The position numbers and the translations under genes were made by a program. This document shows, piece by piece, positions 14,379-24,800 of a DNA stretch of 53,002 nt (positions are counted from its first letter, which is position 1; every line of letters starts with the position of its first letter). The notes below the pieces were generated by a model that worked only from the letters and a program-made list of their open reading frames with translations, was not told the origin of the DNA and did not search any database. The stretch spans positions 1-53,002 of the forward strand of contig JAGGZT010000066.1 of assembly GCA_021161905.1 (NCBI GenBank), given 5' to 3'. This stretch comes from Acidobacteriota bacterium (GTDB lineage Bacteria > Acidobacteriota > B3-B38 > Guanabaribacteriales > JAGGZT01).

Positions 14379-16651
14379 GGAAAAGAGCGAGGATAGAGCT
14401 TTCCGGCGTCGTTCAAGGGGTGGGTTTTCGTCCTTTCATCTACCGCTTGGCGAAGGAATACTCCCTTGACGGTTTTGTAGCCAATACCACTCGTGGTGTG
14501 GAGATAGAGGTGGAAGGGGAGGAAGGCTTGCTCTCTCTTTTTATAAATGATATAAAGACTAAAAAGCCACCCCTTGCTTCCATCGAGCGGATGGAGATAA
14601 CCTTCCTTCCACCAAATTCTTATCGCAGGTTTGAAATAAAGGAAAGTAGAAGGGAAGAGGAGCGGACTATCCTCCTTCCACCCGATATCGCTATCTGTGA
14701 TGACTGCCTTCGGGAGCTCTTTTCTCCGGAGGATAGGCGTTACCGTTATCCCTTCATAAACTGCACCAATTGCGGTCCGCGATATACCATCGTTAAAGAC
14801 CTCCCCTACGATCGAGAGCGGACGGTGATGTCCTGCTTCAAGATGTGCCCGGACTGCTCCTCGGAGTATCATAATCCCGAGGATAGGAGGTTTCATGCCC
14901 AACCCAATGCCTGTGAGAGATGTGGTCCCAAGGTCTTTTTGGTGGATAGAGACGGTGATGAGCTTCCTGGAGATCCCATCGCTCTTACATCCTCCCTCCT
15001 CAAGCAGGGGGCGATCTTGGCGATAAAAGGGCTCGGAGGGTTTCATTTAGCGGTCGATGCGGTAAATGATGAGGCGGTTCTTAAGCTCAGAGATAGGAAA
15101 AAACGTCCGGCAAAACCATTTGCGGTTATGTCCTTCGGGCTTCCCGAGGTAAAGCGTTACGCCTTGGTCTCCACGAAGGAAGAAGCCCTCCTTACTTCGC
15201 CTGAGAGACCTATTGTCCTTCTCAGGAAGAGGAAGGAGAGGGTGCTTTCGGAGCTGGTGGCACCTGATACCGCCCTGATTGGGGCGATGCTTCCCTATAC
15301 CCCACTTCATTATCTTATCCTTTCTTACGGTTTTATCGCTTTGGTGATGACCTCGGGGAATATCTCCGAGGAACCGATTGTGAAGGACAATGAGGAAGCA
15401 CTCTCTCGCCTCGGTGATATTGCCGATTATTTCCTCCTTCACGATCGAGATATTGCCCGCCGGGCTGACGACTCCGTGGTTCGAGTAATGGATGACGCTC
15501 CAATTATTATCCGTCGTTCCCGGGGTTATGTTCCGAAACCGATCGAACTCCCTGTCGCTAACGGAAACATATTGGCTGTCGGGGGAGAGATGAAAAATAC
15601 CATATGTCTTACCCGAGGGAACATCGCCTTCTTGAGCCAGCATATAGGGGAGCTTGAAAGCCCGAGGACGATCGACTTTTTCACCGCTGCCGTCAAAGAC
15701 TTAGAGCGACTTTTTGGGATAGAGCCGGAAGCGGTTGCTTATGATCTCCATCCGGGATACCGATCGACCGAGTTCGCCCTGAACCTCGATGGGCTTGAGA
15801 AAATCGGGGTACAGCATCATCACGCTCACATCGCCTCGGTAATGGCGGAGCATCGGATAGAGGACCCGGTCCTCGGCTTGGCTTTGGATGGCACGGGCTA
15901 CGGCAGTGATGGAAGGATTTGGGGCGGTGAACTTCTCCTCGTTGACTATGACAACTTCAGGAGGTTGGGGCACTTTCGTTATTTTCCCCTGCCAGGCGGA
16001 GAAAGGGCGATAAAGGAGCCTTACCGCACTGGATTGAGCCTTCTTTACGCCGTTTTCGGGAGAGACCTCTCCTCTCTTCCCCTGAAGATAATCCGGGAAA
16101 GAGAGGGGAATGAACTGGACCTCATCATCGAGATGATGGAAAAAGGGGTGAATGCTCCCCTGACCTCGAGTTGTGGCAGGCTTTTTGATGGAGTGGTAGC
16201 TATCATTGGTCTTAAGGATAGGGTAAGCTATGAAGCGCAGGCGGCGGTTCGTCTGGAGATGATAACAAGTCTGGAGGAGGGGGAAGGTTATCCTTTTGAG
16301 ATAGCTGAAGAAGGAGATGAGCTCATCTTCGAGATCAATCCGATAATTGAGGGGGTGGCTTCCGATGCTATTTCCGGGGTTTCTCCCGCGAGGATCGGGG
16401 GAAGGTTCCATAAGACGCTGATTTCGCTTTTTACTAAAGCACTCTCCTTGGCGCGGGACAAAACGGGGGTGAATCGGGTGGCGCTTTCCGGTGGCGTGTT
16501 TCAAAATGGGATAATTACCCGCGAGCTTCACCGAGCTCTCTCCGGGTTGGGATTTGAGGTGTATCTCAATCGATTGGTGCCGCCGAATGACGGCGGTATC
16601 TCCTTAGGTCAGGCGGTGGTAGCCGCTGCAAGGAGGAAGCGATGTGTTTAG
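14375..16651 (+). CDS. hypF: Carbamoyltransferase HypF
   Basis: The full-length 758-aa enzyme makes the cyanide precursor of the NiFe site from carbamoyl phosphate. Domains in order are: acylphosphatase-like (G-V-V-Q-G-V-G-F-R-P-F, about 7-90), two zinc fingers of C-x2-C-x18-C-x2-C type (about 109-185), YrdC-like ATP-binding domain (about 200-385), and a Kae1/TobZ-like domain with H-H-H-A-H near 488 and G-L-A-L-D-G-T-G-Y-G-S-D-G. It transfers the carbamoyl group to the C-terminal Cys of HypE as thiocarbamate. It overlaps hypB by 4 bp and hypC by 10 bp. Confidence 0.96.
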   Translation: MRKRARIELSGVVQGVGFRPFIYRLAKEYSLDGFVANTTRGVEIEVEGEEGLLSLFINDIKTKKPPLASIERMEITFLPPNSYRRFEIKESRREEERTILLPPDIAICDDCLRELFSPEDRRYRYPFINCTNCGPRYTIVKDLPYDRERTVMSCFKMCPDCSSEYHNPEDRRFHAQPNACERCGPKVFLVDRDGDELPGDPIALTSSLLKQGAILAIKGLGGFHLAVDAVNDEAVLKLRDRKKRPAKPFAVMSFGLPEVKRYALVSTKEEALLTSPERPIVLLRKRKERVLSELVAPDTALIGAMLPYTPLHYLILSYGFIALVMTSGNISEEPIVKDNEEALSRLGDIADYFLLHDRDIARRADDSVVRVMDDAPIIIRRSRGYVPKPIELPVANGNILAVGGEMKNTICLTRGNIAFLSQHIGELESPRTIDFFTAAVKDLERLFGIEPEAVAYDLHPGYRSTEFALNLDGLEKIGVQHHHAHIASVMAEHRIEDPVLGLALDGTGYGSDGRIWGGELLLVDYDNFRRLGHFRYFPLPGGERAIKEPYRTGLSLLYAVFGRDLSSLPLKIIREREGNELDLIIEMMEKGVNAPLTSSCGRLFDGVVAIIGLKDRVSYEAQAAVRLEMITSLEEGEGYPFEIAEEGDELIFEINPIIEGVASDAISGVSPARIGGRFHKTLISLFTKALSLARDKTGVNRVALSGGVFQNGIITRELHRALSGLGFEVYLNRLVPPNDGGISLGQAVVAAARRKRCV

Positions 16652-16854
16652 GGATACCGATGTTGGTGGTTGAGCGAGAGGGAGATTTCGGCACTTGTGA
16701 GGTATCCAAGGTAAAAAGGAAGGTTAACTTTGCCCTTCTCCCTGAGGCAGTAGCAGGTGATTGGGTCATTGTCCACGCTGGCTTCGCCATCGAAAGGGTG
16801 AACGAGAAGGAAGCAGAGGAGACGCTTAAGCTTCTTTCAGAGCTTGGACGATGA
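16642..16854 (+). CDS. hypC: Hydrogenase assembly chaperone HypC
   Basis: The 70-aa chaperone of the HypC/HybG family begins M-C-L-G-I-P-M. The Cys at position 2, exposed after Met removal, holds the iron centre together with HypD and later contacts the large subunit. A-x-x-G-D-W-V-I-V-H-A-G-F-A is conserved near the C-terminus. Its strong AAGGAGG ribosome site lies inside the end of hypF, and its stop overlaps the hypD start (ATGA). Confidence 0.95.
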   Translation: MCLGIPMLVVEREGDFGTCEVSKVKRKVNFALLPEAVAGDWVIVHAGFAIERVNEKEAEETLKLLSELGR

Positions 16855-17945
16855 AGTTCATCGATGAATTCCGGGATAAGTCTCTTTCCTTGAAACTCGC
16901 TTCCGAGATAGAACGATTGATGGAGGGTGTTTCCCCCCTCTCCTTTATGGAGGTCTGTGGCACTCACACGATGGCGATATTCCGAAACGGGATAAAAGCA
17001 CTCCTTCCGGAGGCTATCAAGCTCGTCTCTGGTCCTGGGTGTCCTGTCTGTGTCACTCCTACCTCCTATATCGATTACGCCATCGCCTTATCCCGGCTTC
17101 CTCAAGTAGTCATCACCACCTTTGGGGATATGGTGCGGGTACCCGGAAGCGATAGAAGCCTCGATGAGGAAAAGGGGGAGGGGGCTCAGGTTAAGGTGGT
17201 CTATTCACCGCTCGATGCGGTGGAATTCGCCGAGAAGAATGAGGGGAAGGAGGTTGTTTTTCTTGGGGTAGGGTTTGAGACCACTGCTCCTACCGTCGCT
17301 GCCTCCATTATCGAGGCGAAAAGAAGGGGACTTCCCAATTTCAGCGTTCTTTCAGCACATAAGCTGATGCCGCCAGCTATGAGAGCACTCGTTGCCTCAG
17401 GGGAGATCGGACTCGATGGCTTCATCCTCCCCGCCCATGTCACCACCATTATCGGCCTTCGTCCTTACCGCTTCCTTGCTGATGAATTCGGGCTTTCGGC
17501 AGTGGTTGCCGGATTTGAACCGATAGACATCCTTGAAGGTATATTGATGCTCGTAAGACAGAGAATAGAGGGGAGAGCGGATATAGAGAACCAGTATCGC
17601 CGGGTGGTTCGACCGGAGGGAAACAAGAGGGCGCAGGAGTTGATCGCCGAGGTATTTACGCCCACCGATGCGGAATGGCGAGGCCTTGGGGTTGTTCCCC
17701 AAAGTGGGCTTAAGATCAAGGAAAAATACGCCCAATTCGACGCTGAGAGGCGTTTTAAAATAGAACTTCCTCCGGTTAAAGATAACCCTGCCTGCCGTTG
17801 TGGGGAGGTGATAAAGGGGTTGATTCCTCCCCTCGATTGCCCCCTTTATCAGAAGGTTTGTACCCCGGAGCATCCAATAGGTCCTTGTATGGTCTCATCC
17901 GAAGGAACCTGTGCTGCCTACTATAAGTATGGAGGCTTTGAGTGA
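16851..17945 (+). CDS. hypD: Hydrogenase iron-cofactor assembly protein HypD
   Basis: The 364-aa [4Fe-4S] protein is the scaffold where Fe(CN)2CO is built with HypC and HypE. Conserved motifs are C-G-T-H-T (36-40), G-P-G-C-P-V-C-V-T-P (61-70, Cys64 and Cys67), and a C-terminal cysteine set (C-R-C-G, D-C-P-L-Y, V-C-T-P, G-P-C-M-V-S) for the iron-sulfur cluster. The length is normal. Overlaps with both neighbours are 4 bp. Confidence 0.96.
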   Translation: MKFIDEFRDKSLSLKLASEIERLMEGVSPLSFMEVCGTHTMAIFRNGIKALLPEAIKLVSGPGCPVCVTPTSYIDYAIALSRLPQVVITTFGDMVRVPGSDRSLDEEKGEGAQVKVVYSPLDAVEFAEKNEGKEVVFLGVGFETTAPTVAASIIEAKRRGLPNFSVLSAHKLMPPAMRALVASGEIGLDGFILPAHVTTIIGLRPYRFLADEFGLSAVVAGFEPIDILEGILMLVRQRIEGRADIENQYRRVVRPEGNKRAQELIAEVFTPTDAEWRGLGVVPQSGLKIKEKYAQFDAERRFKIELPPVKDNPACRCGEVIKGLIPPLDCPLYQKVCTPEHPIGPCMVSSEGTCAAYYKYGGFE

Positions 17946-18952
17946 AACGGGATAGGGTCGTTCTGGGACACGGAAGCGGGGGAAAGCTGACCTCGGAGTT
18001 GATAAGGGAGATATTTCTCCCTCGATTTAGAAATCCCATCCTTTCCTCTCTCTCCGATTCCGCCGTCTTCTCTCATAAAGACATCCGCTTTGCCTTCACC
18101 ACCGATTCTTATGTCGTCGATCCCATATTCTTCCCCGGAGGAGATATCGGACGGCTGGCTATCTACGGTACGGTCAATGACCTGGCGATGAGTGGGGCTC
18201 AGCCGGTTTTCCTTTCCGCTGGTTTCATCCTCGAGGAGGGTTTTCTCATCAGCGATCTTGAGCGGATAGCTGATTCTATGGCGGAGGCAGCTTCTGAATG
18301 CGGAATTTCTTTGATCGCTGGTGATACCAAGGTGGTGCCCAAAGGAAAGGGCGATAAGGTCTTCATCAACACCTCTGGAATAGGGATTGTCCCCCAAGGG
18401 GTGGATATCTCCCCAACCAAGGTTAAGCCGGGGGATGTGATTATTATAAACGGAGGGATAGGGGAACACGGCATCGCGGTTATCGCAGCGAGGGAAGAAC
18501 TTTCCCTTTCTTCCGAGATAGAAAGTGATCTTGCTCCCCTTCATCGCCTCGTCTCCCGGATGCTTTCGGAAACGAAGAGGATAAACGCCCTCCGCGACCT
18601 TACCCGAGGGGGGCTCGGAACTGCTTTAGCGGAGATCGCTCGTCAGGCGAAAGTGGGAATGGTCGTTGAGGAGGAGAAAATCCCGGTAAGAGATGAGGTC
18701 AAGGGCGCTTGCGAGCTTCTTGGTTTCGATCCCCTTTATGTGGCGAACGAAGGGAAATTGATAGCCTTCTGCCCTGAGGAAGAAGCGGAAGGATTGATCA
18801 CTGCAATGAGGAAAGACCCAAAAGGAAGGGATGCAGTAATAATAGGGAAGGTCGTTTCGGAACATCCGGGAAGGGTGATATTGAGGACGAGGGTTGGTGG
18901 GGAACGTCTGGTTGATCTTCTTCCCGGAGAGCAACTCCCCCGGATCTGTTAG
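17942..18952 (+). CDS. hypE: Hydrogenase maturation protein HypE
   Basis: The 336-aa member of the PurM/AIR-synthase-like family dehydrates the thiocarbamate on its own C-terminal Cys to a thiocyanate. The N-terminus has G-H-G-S-G-G, there is G-D-T-K-V-V near residue 128, and the protein ends in P-R-I-C, the essential terminal Cys. The start is GTG, overlapping the hypD stop (GTGA). It is the last gene of the hydrogenase operon and overlaps the convergent recN stop by three bases. Confidence 0.96.
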   Translation: MKRDRVVLGHGSGGKLTSELIREIFLPRFRNPILSSLSDSAVFSHKDIRFAFTTDSYVVDPIFFPGGDIGRLAIYGTVNDLAMSGAQPVFLSAGFILEEGFLISDLERIADSMAEAASECGISLIAGDTKVVPKGKGDKVFINTSGIGIVPQGVDISPTKVKPGDVIIINGGIGEHGIAVIAAREELSLSSEIESDLAPLHRLVSRMLSETKRINALRDLTRGGLGTALAEIARQAKVGMVVEEEKIPVRDEVKGACELLGFDPLYVANEGKLIAFCPEEEAEGLITAMRKDPKGRDAVIIGKVVSEHPGRVILRTRVGGERLVDLLPGEQLPRIC

Positions 18953-20646
18953 CTTTCTTTCGTCCCCTTTATCAACTCTTCGGCGTGTTTTCTTGTGGTT
19001 TCGGTTATCCTTTCCCCTCCGAGCATACGGGCTATCTCGCCCACCCTTTCTTCTGGAGAAAGCGGTTTGATCCAGGTCTTTGTTCTACCCCCCTCCACCG
19101 ATTTTTCCACCAAGAAGTGGGCATCAGCAAAGGCGGCGATCTGAGGAAGGTGGGTGATGCAGATTATCTGATGCGCCCGAGCAAGCCTTTTTAACTTTCT
19201 TCCTACTACCTCAGCCACTCTTCCGCCGATACCAATGTCTATTTCGTCGAATATCAGGGTCTTATAGGTCTCCTCTGCTGAGGCTGCCGATTTGATGGCA
19301 AGCATAAGTCGGGAAAGCTCACCGCCCGATGCTATCCTGGCAAGCGGTTTTAGCTCCTCCCCCGGGTTAGGGGAGATGAGGAACTCCACCTCATCGATCC
19401 CCCTGATGGGAGGAGCAAACTCCTCTGTCTCCGGCGAGAAGTAAGGGGGGGAGATGCTCTTTCTCTTTGCCCTGAACTCTGCCTTCTCCATTGCTAAGAG
19501 GGAGAGCTCCTCCATCACCCTTTTTTCGAGCTCGAGAGCATCTTTTCCCCTCTTTTCGGAAAGCCTTTTCGCGAGTTCAAGGTATTCGGAGTATTTCTTT
19601 TCTATCTCCGCGATGAGTTCCTTTTTCCGTTCCTCGTTCATCGTTATCTTCTCGAGGTCCCTCTTCGCCTTTTCCTTGAAGGCGAGCACCTCCTCGATGG
19701 TATTCCCGTACTTCCTCTTCAGTCGGTTTATATCGAGGAGCCTTTCCTCGATCTCGGATAACCTCTCCTCGTCGAAGGTTATCCGAGAAAGATAACTGGC
19801 GAGCTCGGAGGAGAGGTCTTCGATCTTATACCGGGCATCCTCCACTTCCTTTGCGTGTTGTCTCAGGCTTTCATCGATTCCCGCGAGTTCGTCTATATTT
19901 CGCTCAAGCTGACTCAGGAGGCTTATTAAGTTCGGTTCGCTCTCGGAAAGGATACCAAGGGAGGAGGCGGTCAGCTGATGTAGTCGTTCTGCATTCTGAA
20001 GAAGTTTGCGTTCGGCGGAGAGCTCTTCTTCCTCTCCCGGTTTCAGGTGAGCCTCCTCTATCTCCCTTACCTGGAAAGAAAGGAGGTCGATCTTCTGCAT
20101 TTTTTCCCGCTCATCCATCCTTAGCGAACGGAGCTCTTCAAAAAGTTCCCTTAGCTCCCTTGCCAAGGATGAGACCTTTTCCCTCAAGGAGTGGTTTCTC
20201 CCGAAGTAATCGAGAAGTTCCAAATGGTTGTTCGGATAGAGGAGCTCCTGATGCTGGTGCTGTCCGTGGATATCGATCAGTTTTTCTCCGAGCGCCTTCA
20301 GGCTCCTTATTGGGACGAGCACCCCGTTTATGAAGGCTCGGCTCTTTCCTTCACCAACCACCCGCCTTATTATCAGCTCCCCTTCGTAGTCGATATCCAG
20401 CTCCTTCAGCCTTTCCTCAATGAAGCCGTCCTCCCCGGGTTCGAATATCCCCTCAACCGATGCTTCTTTCTCACCGCTTCTTATCAATTCGGGGGAGGAT
20501 TTCTCCCCCAAAAGGAGGTTTACCCCATCGATGATGATCGATTTACCTGCTCCTGTCTCGCCGGTAAGCAGGTTTAACCCCGGGGAAAACTCTACCTCCA
20601 GCTCCTCTATGATAGCTAAGTTTTTTATTTTTAGATACTTAAGCAT
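18949..20646 (-). CDS. recN: DNA repair ATPase RecN
   Basis: The 565-aa SMC-like protein has a Walker A motif G-E-T-G-A-G-K-S near the N-terminus, long coiled-coil arms (about 150-375), then the ABC signature A-S-G-G-E-L-S-R and a Walker B I-F-D-E-I-D. RecN binds DNA ends and bridges sister chromosomes during double-strand-break repair. ATG 20646 gives the standard M-L-K-Y-L-K-I-K-N-L start; a GTG three codons earlier also opens the frame. The gene overlaps the end of threonine synthase by 8 bp. The neighbouring helicase-nuclease operon starts about 1.2 kb away, giving a loose repair cluster. Confidence 0.95.
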   Translation of the reverse strand: MLKYLKIKNLAIIEELEVEFSPGLNLLTGETGAGKSIIIDGVNLLLGEKSSPELIRSGEKEASVEGIFEPGEDGFIEERLKELDIDYEGELIIRRVVGEGKSRAFINGVLVPIRSLKALGEKLIDIHGQHQHQELLYPNNHLELLDYFGRNHSLREKVSSLARELRELFEELRSLRMDEREKMQKIDLLSFQVREIEEAHLKPGEEEELSAERKLLQNAERLHQLTASSLGILSESEPNLISLLSQLERNIDELAGIDESLRQHAKEVEDARYKIEDLSSELASYLSRITFDEERLSEIEERLLDINRLKRKYGNTIEEVLAFKEKAKRDLEKITMNEERKKELIAEIEKKYSEYLELAKRLSEKRGKDALELEKRVMEELSLLAMEKAEFRAKRKSISPPYFSPETEEFAPPIRGIDEVEFLISPNPGEELKPLARIASGGELSRLMLAIKSAASAEETYKTLIFDEIDIGIGGRVAEVVGRKLKRLARAHQIICITHLPQIAAFADAHFLVEKSVEGGRTKTWIKPLSPEERVGEIARMLGGERITETTRKHAEELIKGTKES

Positions 20647-21733
20647 CGAAGCCACCCTTTAATCCAGAGCCGGTAATAGCGATCACTACCCTCCCCGATG
20701 GAAGAAGCCCCAGCTCCTTGAAGCGCCAATACCCAGCAAGGGAAACGCAAGAAGTAGGCTCAACAGCTATCCCCAGGGAGAAGAGTTCCTCCTCTGCCTT
20801 CTTTATTTCGTCGTCGCTAACCGTTATCACCTCGCCCTTGCTTTGTTTAATCGCTTCAATGATTTCGGCCAAACGTACGGGTTCCTTTATCATTATTCCC
20901 TCGGCGAGCCCCTTTTCATTGCCTGGGAGGATGGGTTTTCCCTTTAATTTCTCGTATATCGGAGCACAGGCGGTAGATTGCACGGCAAATAGCCGGGGTA
21001 ATTTATCGATGATGCCCGATGAGAGGAGTTCCGAGAACCCAATATAGGCGCCCAAAAGGAGGGTGCCATTTCCTACCGGGATTACGATGCCGGCTGGTAC
21101 CCCCTTCAGCTGTTCCCAGATTTCGTAGGCAAATGTCTTCGTCCCCTGGAAGAAATAGGGGTTATAATAATGGCTTGCGTAGTAGCTTTTTCCCGCCTCG
21201 GTGAAGGCTGCCTTCGCCGCCTCAGCCCTCCCGCCGGGGACAAGGATGAGCTCTGCCCCAAATTTCCTTATGAGCTTTAATTTCCCTTTCGAGGTGGATT
21301 CTGGAACGAATATCCGCGCTCTGATCCCCGCTCTGGCAGAATAAGCGGCGATGGCAGAGCCAGCATTTCCCGATGAATCCTCAACGAGTTCCGATACCCC
21401 AAGCTCCCGCGCCCTGGTTATCAATACCGCTGCCCCCCTATCCTTGAACGAACCGGTGGGGGAAAGCGATTCGAGCTTTAAGAAAACCTCTTTCTCGCCA
21501 TCGGCGGTGTAGGGGATAAGCGGGGTCATTCCCTCTCCAAGACTTATCATCTCATCCCCCGTAAGGGGGAGAAAATGGCGATAGCGGAAGATGGAAAGAT
21601 CGTCCTCAACTATCCTCCCCGGGCTAAATTTCCCCTCCATAGCCAAGGAAAGAAGTCCACCACAGGAGCAAAGAAAACCAGTGAAGTTTTGGGGAAGCTC
21701 TCTCCCACAGTGATTGCAGGTTAGCTTGAACAT
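20639..21733 (-). CDS. thrC: Threonine synthase-like PLP enzyme with zinc-ribbon N-terminus
   Basis: The 364-aa fold-type II PLP enzyme has the threonine synthase motif P-T-G-S-F-K-D-R-G with Lys97 as Schiff-base lysine, D-S-S-G-N-A-G-S-A-I-A-A-Y-S and a G-N-G-T phosphate loop. The first 25 residues carry four cysteines (6, 9, 22, 24), a zinc-ribbon-like extension found in the short archaeal-type ThrC class. It converts O-phosphohomoserine to threonine. A possible extended -10 promoter lies about 30 bp upstream. The gene is followed without gap by recN. Another PLP lyase activity cannot be fully excluded. Confidence 0.88.
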   Translation of the reverse strand: MFKLTCNHCGRELPQNFTGFLCSCGGLLSLAMEGKFSPGRIVEDDLSIFRYRHFLPLTGDEMISLGEGMTPLIPYTADGEKEVFLKLESLSPTGSFKDRGAAVLITRARELGVSELVEDSSGNAGSAIAAYSARAGIRARIFVPESTSKGKLKLIRKFGAELILVPGGRAEAAKAAFTEAGKSYYASHYYNPYFFQGTKTFAYEIWEQLKGVPAGIVIPVGNGTLLLGAYIGFSELLSSGIIDKLPRLFAVQSTACAPIYEKLKGKPILPGNEKGLAEGIMIKEPVRLAEIIEAIKQSKGEVITVSDDEIKKAEEELFSLGIAVEPTSCVSLAGYWRFKELGLLPSGRVVIAITGSGLKGGFDA

Positions 21734-21767
21734 TTAGTATCCTCAGGTTTAAGAAGGACCGGGGAAA

Positions 21768-21776
21768 ATTATAGCA
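21768..21776 (-). promoter_or_regulatory. Possible extended -10 promoter of thrC-recN
   Basis: On the minus strand TGCTATAAT is an extended -10 element. No good -35 box lies 17 bp upstream. The predicted start is about 27 bases before the thrC ATG. Confidence 0.35.
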
Positions 21777-21851
21777 TAAAGTTAGCCAGCCGAGGAAGCA
21801 ACACCCCTTTATTTTTTGAGGTGGTATGGTCTATCATCTTGGTAGAAGCGA

Positions 21852-24800
21852 ATGGAGGAAAAGGTGGAAGAGCTAAATATCGATTTTTCCACCCCACTTT
21901 TGGTCCTGGGTGGTGCGGGGACCGGTAAGAGCCATCTCTTCTTAAATACGATTGAACGGCTCATCTTCAAGGAGAAGGTTCCTCCTGAAAGGATACTCGC
22001 CCTTACCTTTTCTTCAAATACTGCCTCGCGATTGAGGAGAAAGATAGAAGAAAGGATCACCCCCGGCTACCGGGAGCTCAATATAACCACCTTTACCTCG
22101 CTTGCTGCTCGTATCCTGCGGGAGAACTGGGAGAGGGGAGGGGTCCCCTTCGATTTCGAGGTGCTCTCCGGCTTCAGGGAGAGGGTGTTGATGCGGGAAC
22201 TCCTTTCCCGAGAGCGGAATAATCTTCGATCTCCCCTCTTTAAAAAAGGGGCAGATCTTCCCGGTTTTGCTGAAGAGATTCTCAACCTCTTCGGTTTTTT
22301 GTGGAGCAGCTTGGCGGGAGGAAGGGAGCTTAAAAATGCGATTAATTCTATTCCTCGTTCTGATCTCAAAGAAAGGCTATCCGATATCCTTTTTCTCCTT
22401 TGCCGATTCGAGGAGGAACTTGCGAAGGTAAAAGGTCTCACCTATCGTCAGCTGGTATTTAAGGCAGTGGAGCTTCTTTGCCGGGATGAGGAGGTTCGAC
22501 GCCATTATCAGGAGAAATTTCACTTCCTACTGGTTGACGAGTTTCAGGATACCGACCGAGCCCAGCTCGAACTCCTCTTTCTCCTTGCCGGTGAGCATAG
22601 GAGGATCGTCGCCTTTGGCGATCCCGATGGCATCATCTTCCGTTTTCGGGGCAGTGACCCGAGGAATATTGCCTCGAGGTTTGAGGAGAAATTCCCTGGA
22701 GCAAAGAGACTGGTTCTTACAAAGAACTATCGTCTGTTCCCCAAGTTGACCGAGCTGATAGGGAGGCTTGGTTTTACCTCTCCGGAGGCGGTGGCTTCGG
22801 AAGGAAGGGTTGCTGTCTCCATAGAACCCACCCGGGTGGATGAGGCTTTCTTCGTCGCTCGGGCGATAAAGAAGCTAACCCTCGAGGGAAAGCTTTGGGG
22901 AGAAGGTGATGGGGAACGGTTCAATTATCAGGATGTCGCTATCCTCCTTAGAGACCTGAAGGATGATCTTGCTCCCTTTGAGGAGGCGCTATCCTATTTC
23001 GACATCCCCTATCAGGTGGTGGGCTATTCCGATTTTTTCCTTTCCCCGGAGGTTAGGTTCGTTATCTCTTACCTCAAAGCCCTTGCTGGGGATGAAGGAG
23101 AATTCCGGAAGGTTCTCGCTTCCCCGGTCTATTCGCTTGACAGGCTTTTTTTGATCAGCCTCATAGAGGAAGGGGAAGGGAAGGGATATTCCCTTTTCCC
23201 CTTGATGGAGCTTCTCCTTAAAAGGTTGAGCCTCGATTATCCTGAAGATTTCCCTGGCTGGGGGGAGGCAAATATCCCCCGTTTTCGCCCCAAGCTAATG
23301 GCGGAGATGGCGGATGATAGGGTGTTTGGGTTCTTTTCCCGCCTTTTTCCCATCCTTTCCCAGTTTTTCTCCTTGAGGAAGGAGATAGATCAATCTTCGC
23401 TTCCCCTCATCTTGAGGAAGATTATAAGAGGAAGTGGCATCGTTCGCTTTGTAAGAGAGAAGGGAAGAGAGGAAGAGGCGCTCATCCATCTCGGTTCGCT
23501 TCTCTCATTGGTCGATGAGTATGGCTTCCTTTTCTCAGCGATCCATCATCACCCTCCGGATTTTTCCCTGTTCGTTTCTCAGCTTCCGGAGCTCCTCACC
23601 GTTTATGGAGAGGGGATCATCGAGGAAGAAGAGGAGGAGGCTCCCAAGGTCAAGATTATGAGCATTCATCAAGCAAAGGGACGAGAATTTGAAGTGGTCT
23701 TTATCCCCCGACTGACTGAGGGAAACTTCCCCAAGAAAGGAGGAGGAAGGACCATTTTTACTCGGGAGGAACTTCTCAGGCTCGTGGCATCAATTCCTGA
23801 GTTTTATCATCCTTTGTTAGCCTCACGGACCGAGGAGATCGCTGATGAGAAAAGGCTTTTCCTGGTAGCCGTCACCCGGGCAAAAAAGAGACTCTTTCTG
23901 AGCTATCCCCAAACAGTAGAGCGAGCACCTGCTCGTCCCTCTCGTTTCTTGCGGGCAGTGGTGAGTGAAGGTATAGAAGAAGAGGCGGTGAGGAGATTTG
24001 GTATGTCGTTCTTCAACGGGATAAGTGCTCGGAGTTTGGTAGAGACTGGAGCTCCGGAGGATATTCTTTCCCATCCTGACCTTGAGGGTTTTCTCAAATT
24101 GAGGAAGCTTTCCTCCTCGCCAAGATTGCTTTTAAAGCTCGAAGAGTTGAGGAAGAGGTTTCCCGGAAAGTATATTCCTGATAGCAACTATTTTGAGGAA
24201 GGAGAAGTTCTTTTAGGAAGAAAGCGGAAGAGGGAACTTCTCCTTGAACCTTCCGAGATCGTTTTCACCCCAAGGCTTATCTCCGACTTCGTCGTTTGTC
24301 CGAGGAGGGCTTTTTTCTCTTCTATCTTGAACCTCCATACTCCGAGAAGAGCGAAGTTTAATTGGCGCAGGTTAATAAGGGAAGCGCTCCTCATTATAAA
24401 TCAGCCACACCGACGAAGGATTTATCTCTCGGAGAAGAGCAGGGATAAAGCGCTGGATGAGCTTTTTCCCGGCTTGTTCAACGAATCACTCCCTCTCATC
24501 CGTAGTGGGGAGAAGTGGCGCTTCATTTGGGGGAGTAAGGAGGTTGAAAGGGCGGTTAAGGCATATGTCAGCGAGATCCTGCCCGCCGATAGAGATTATC
24601 AGGTGATCGCTTCTGGCGAGGAGATTTCTTTCTCCTTTTTTGATTTTTCTTTCCGCATTGGGCTCGATCTTTTGAAGATTCACCCCGAGAAAGCGCCGAT
24701 CCTGGAGGTGTTTGAATTTGGGAAGGATAAGAAGACGAAGACTACAGTGGCGATAAACAAGGTATGGGATATGACCCAGCCGAGGAGGGAGTTAGATCTA

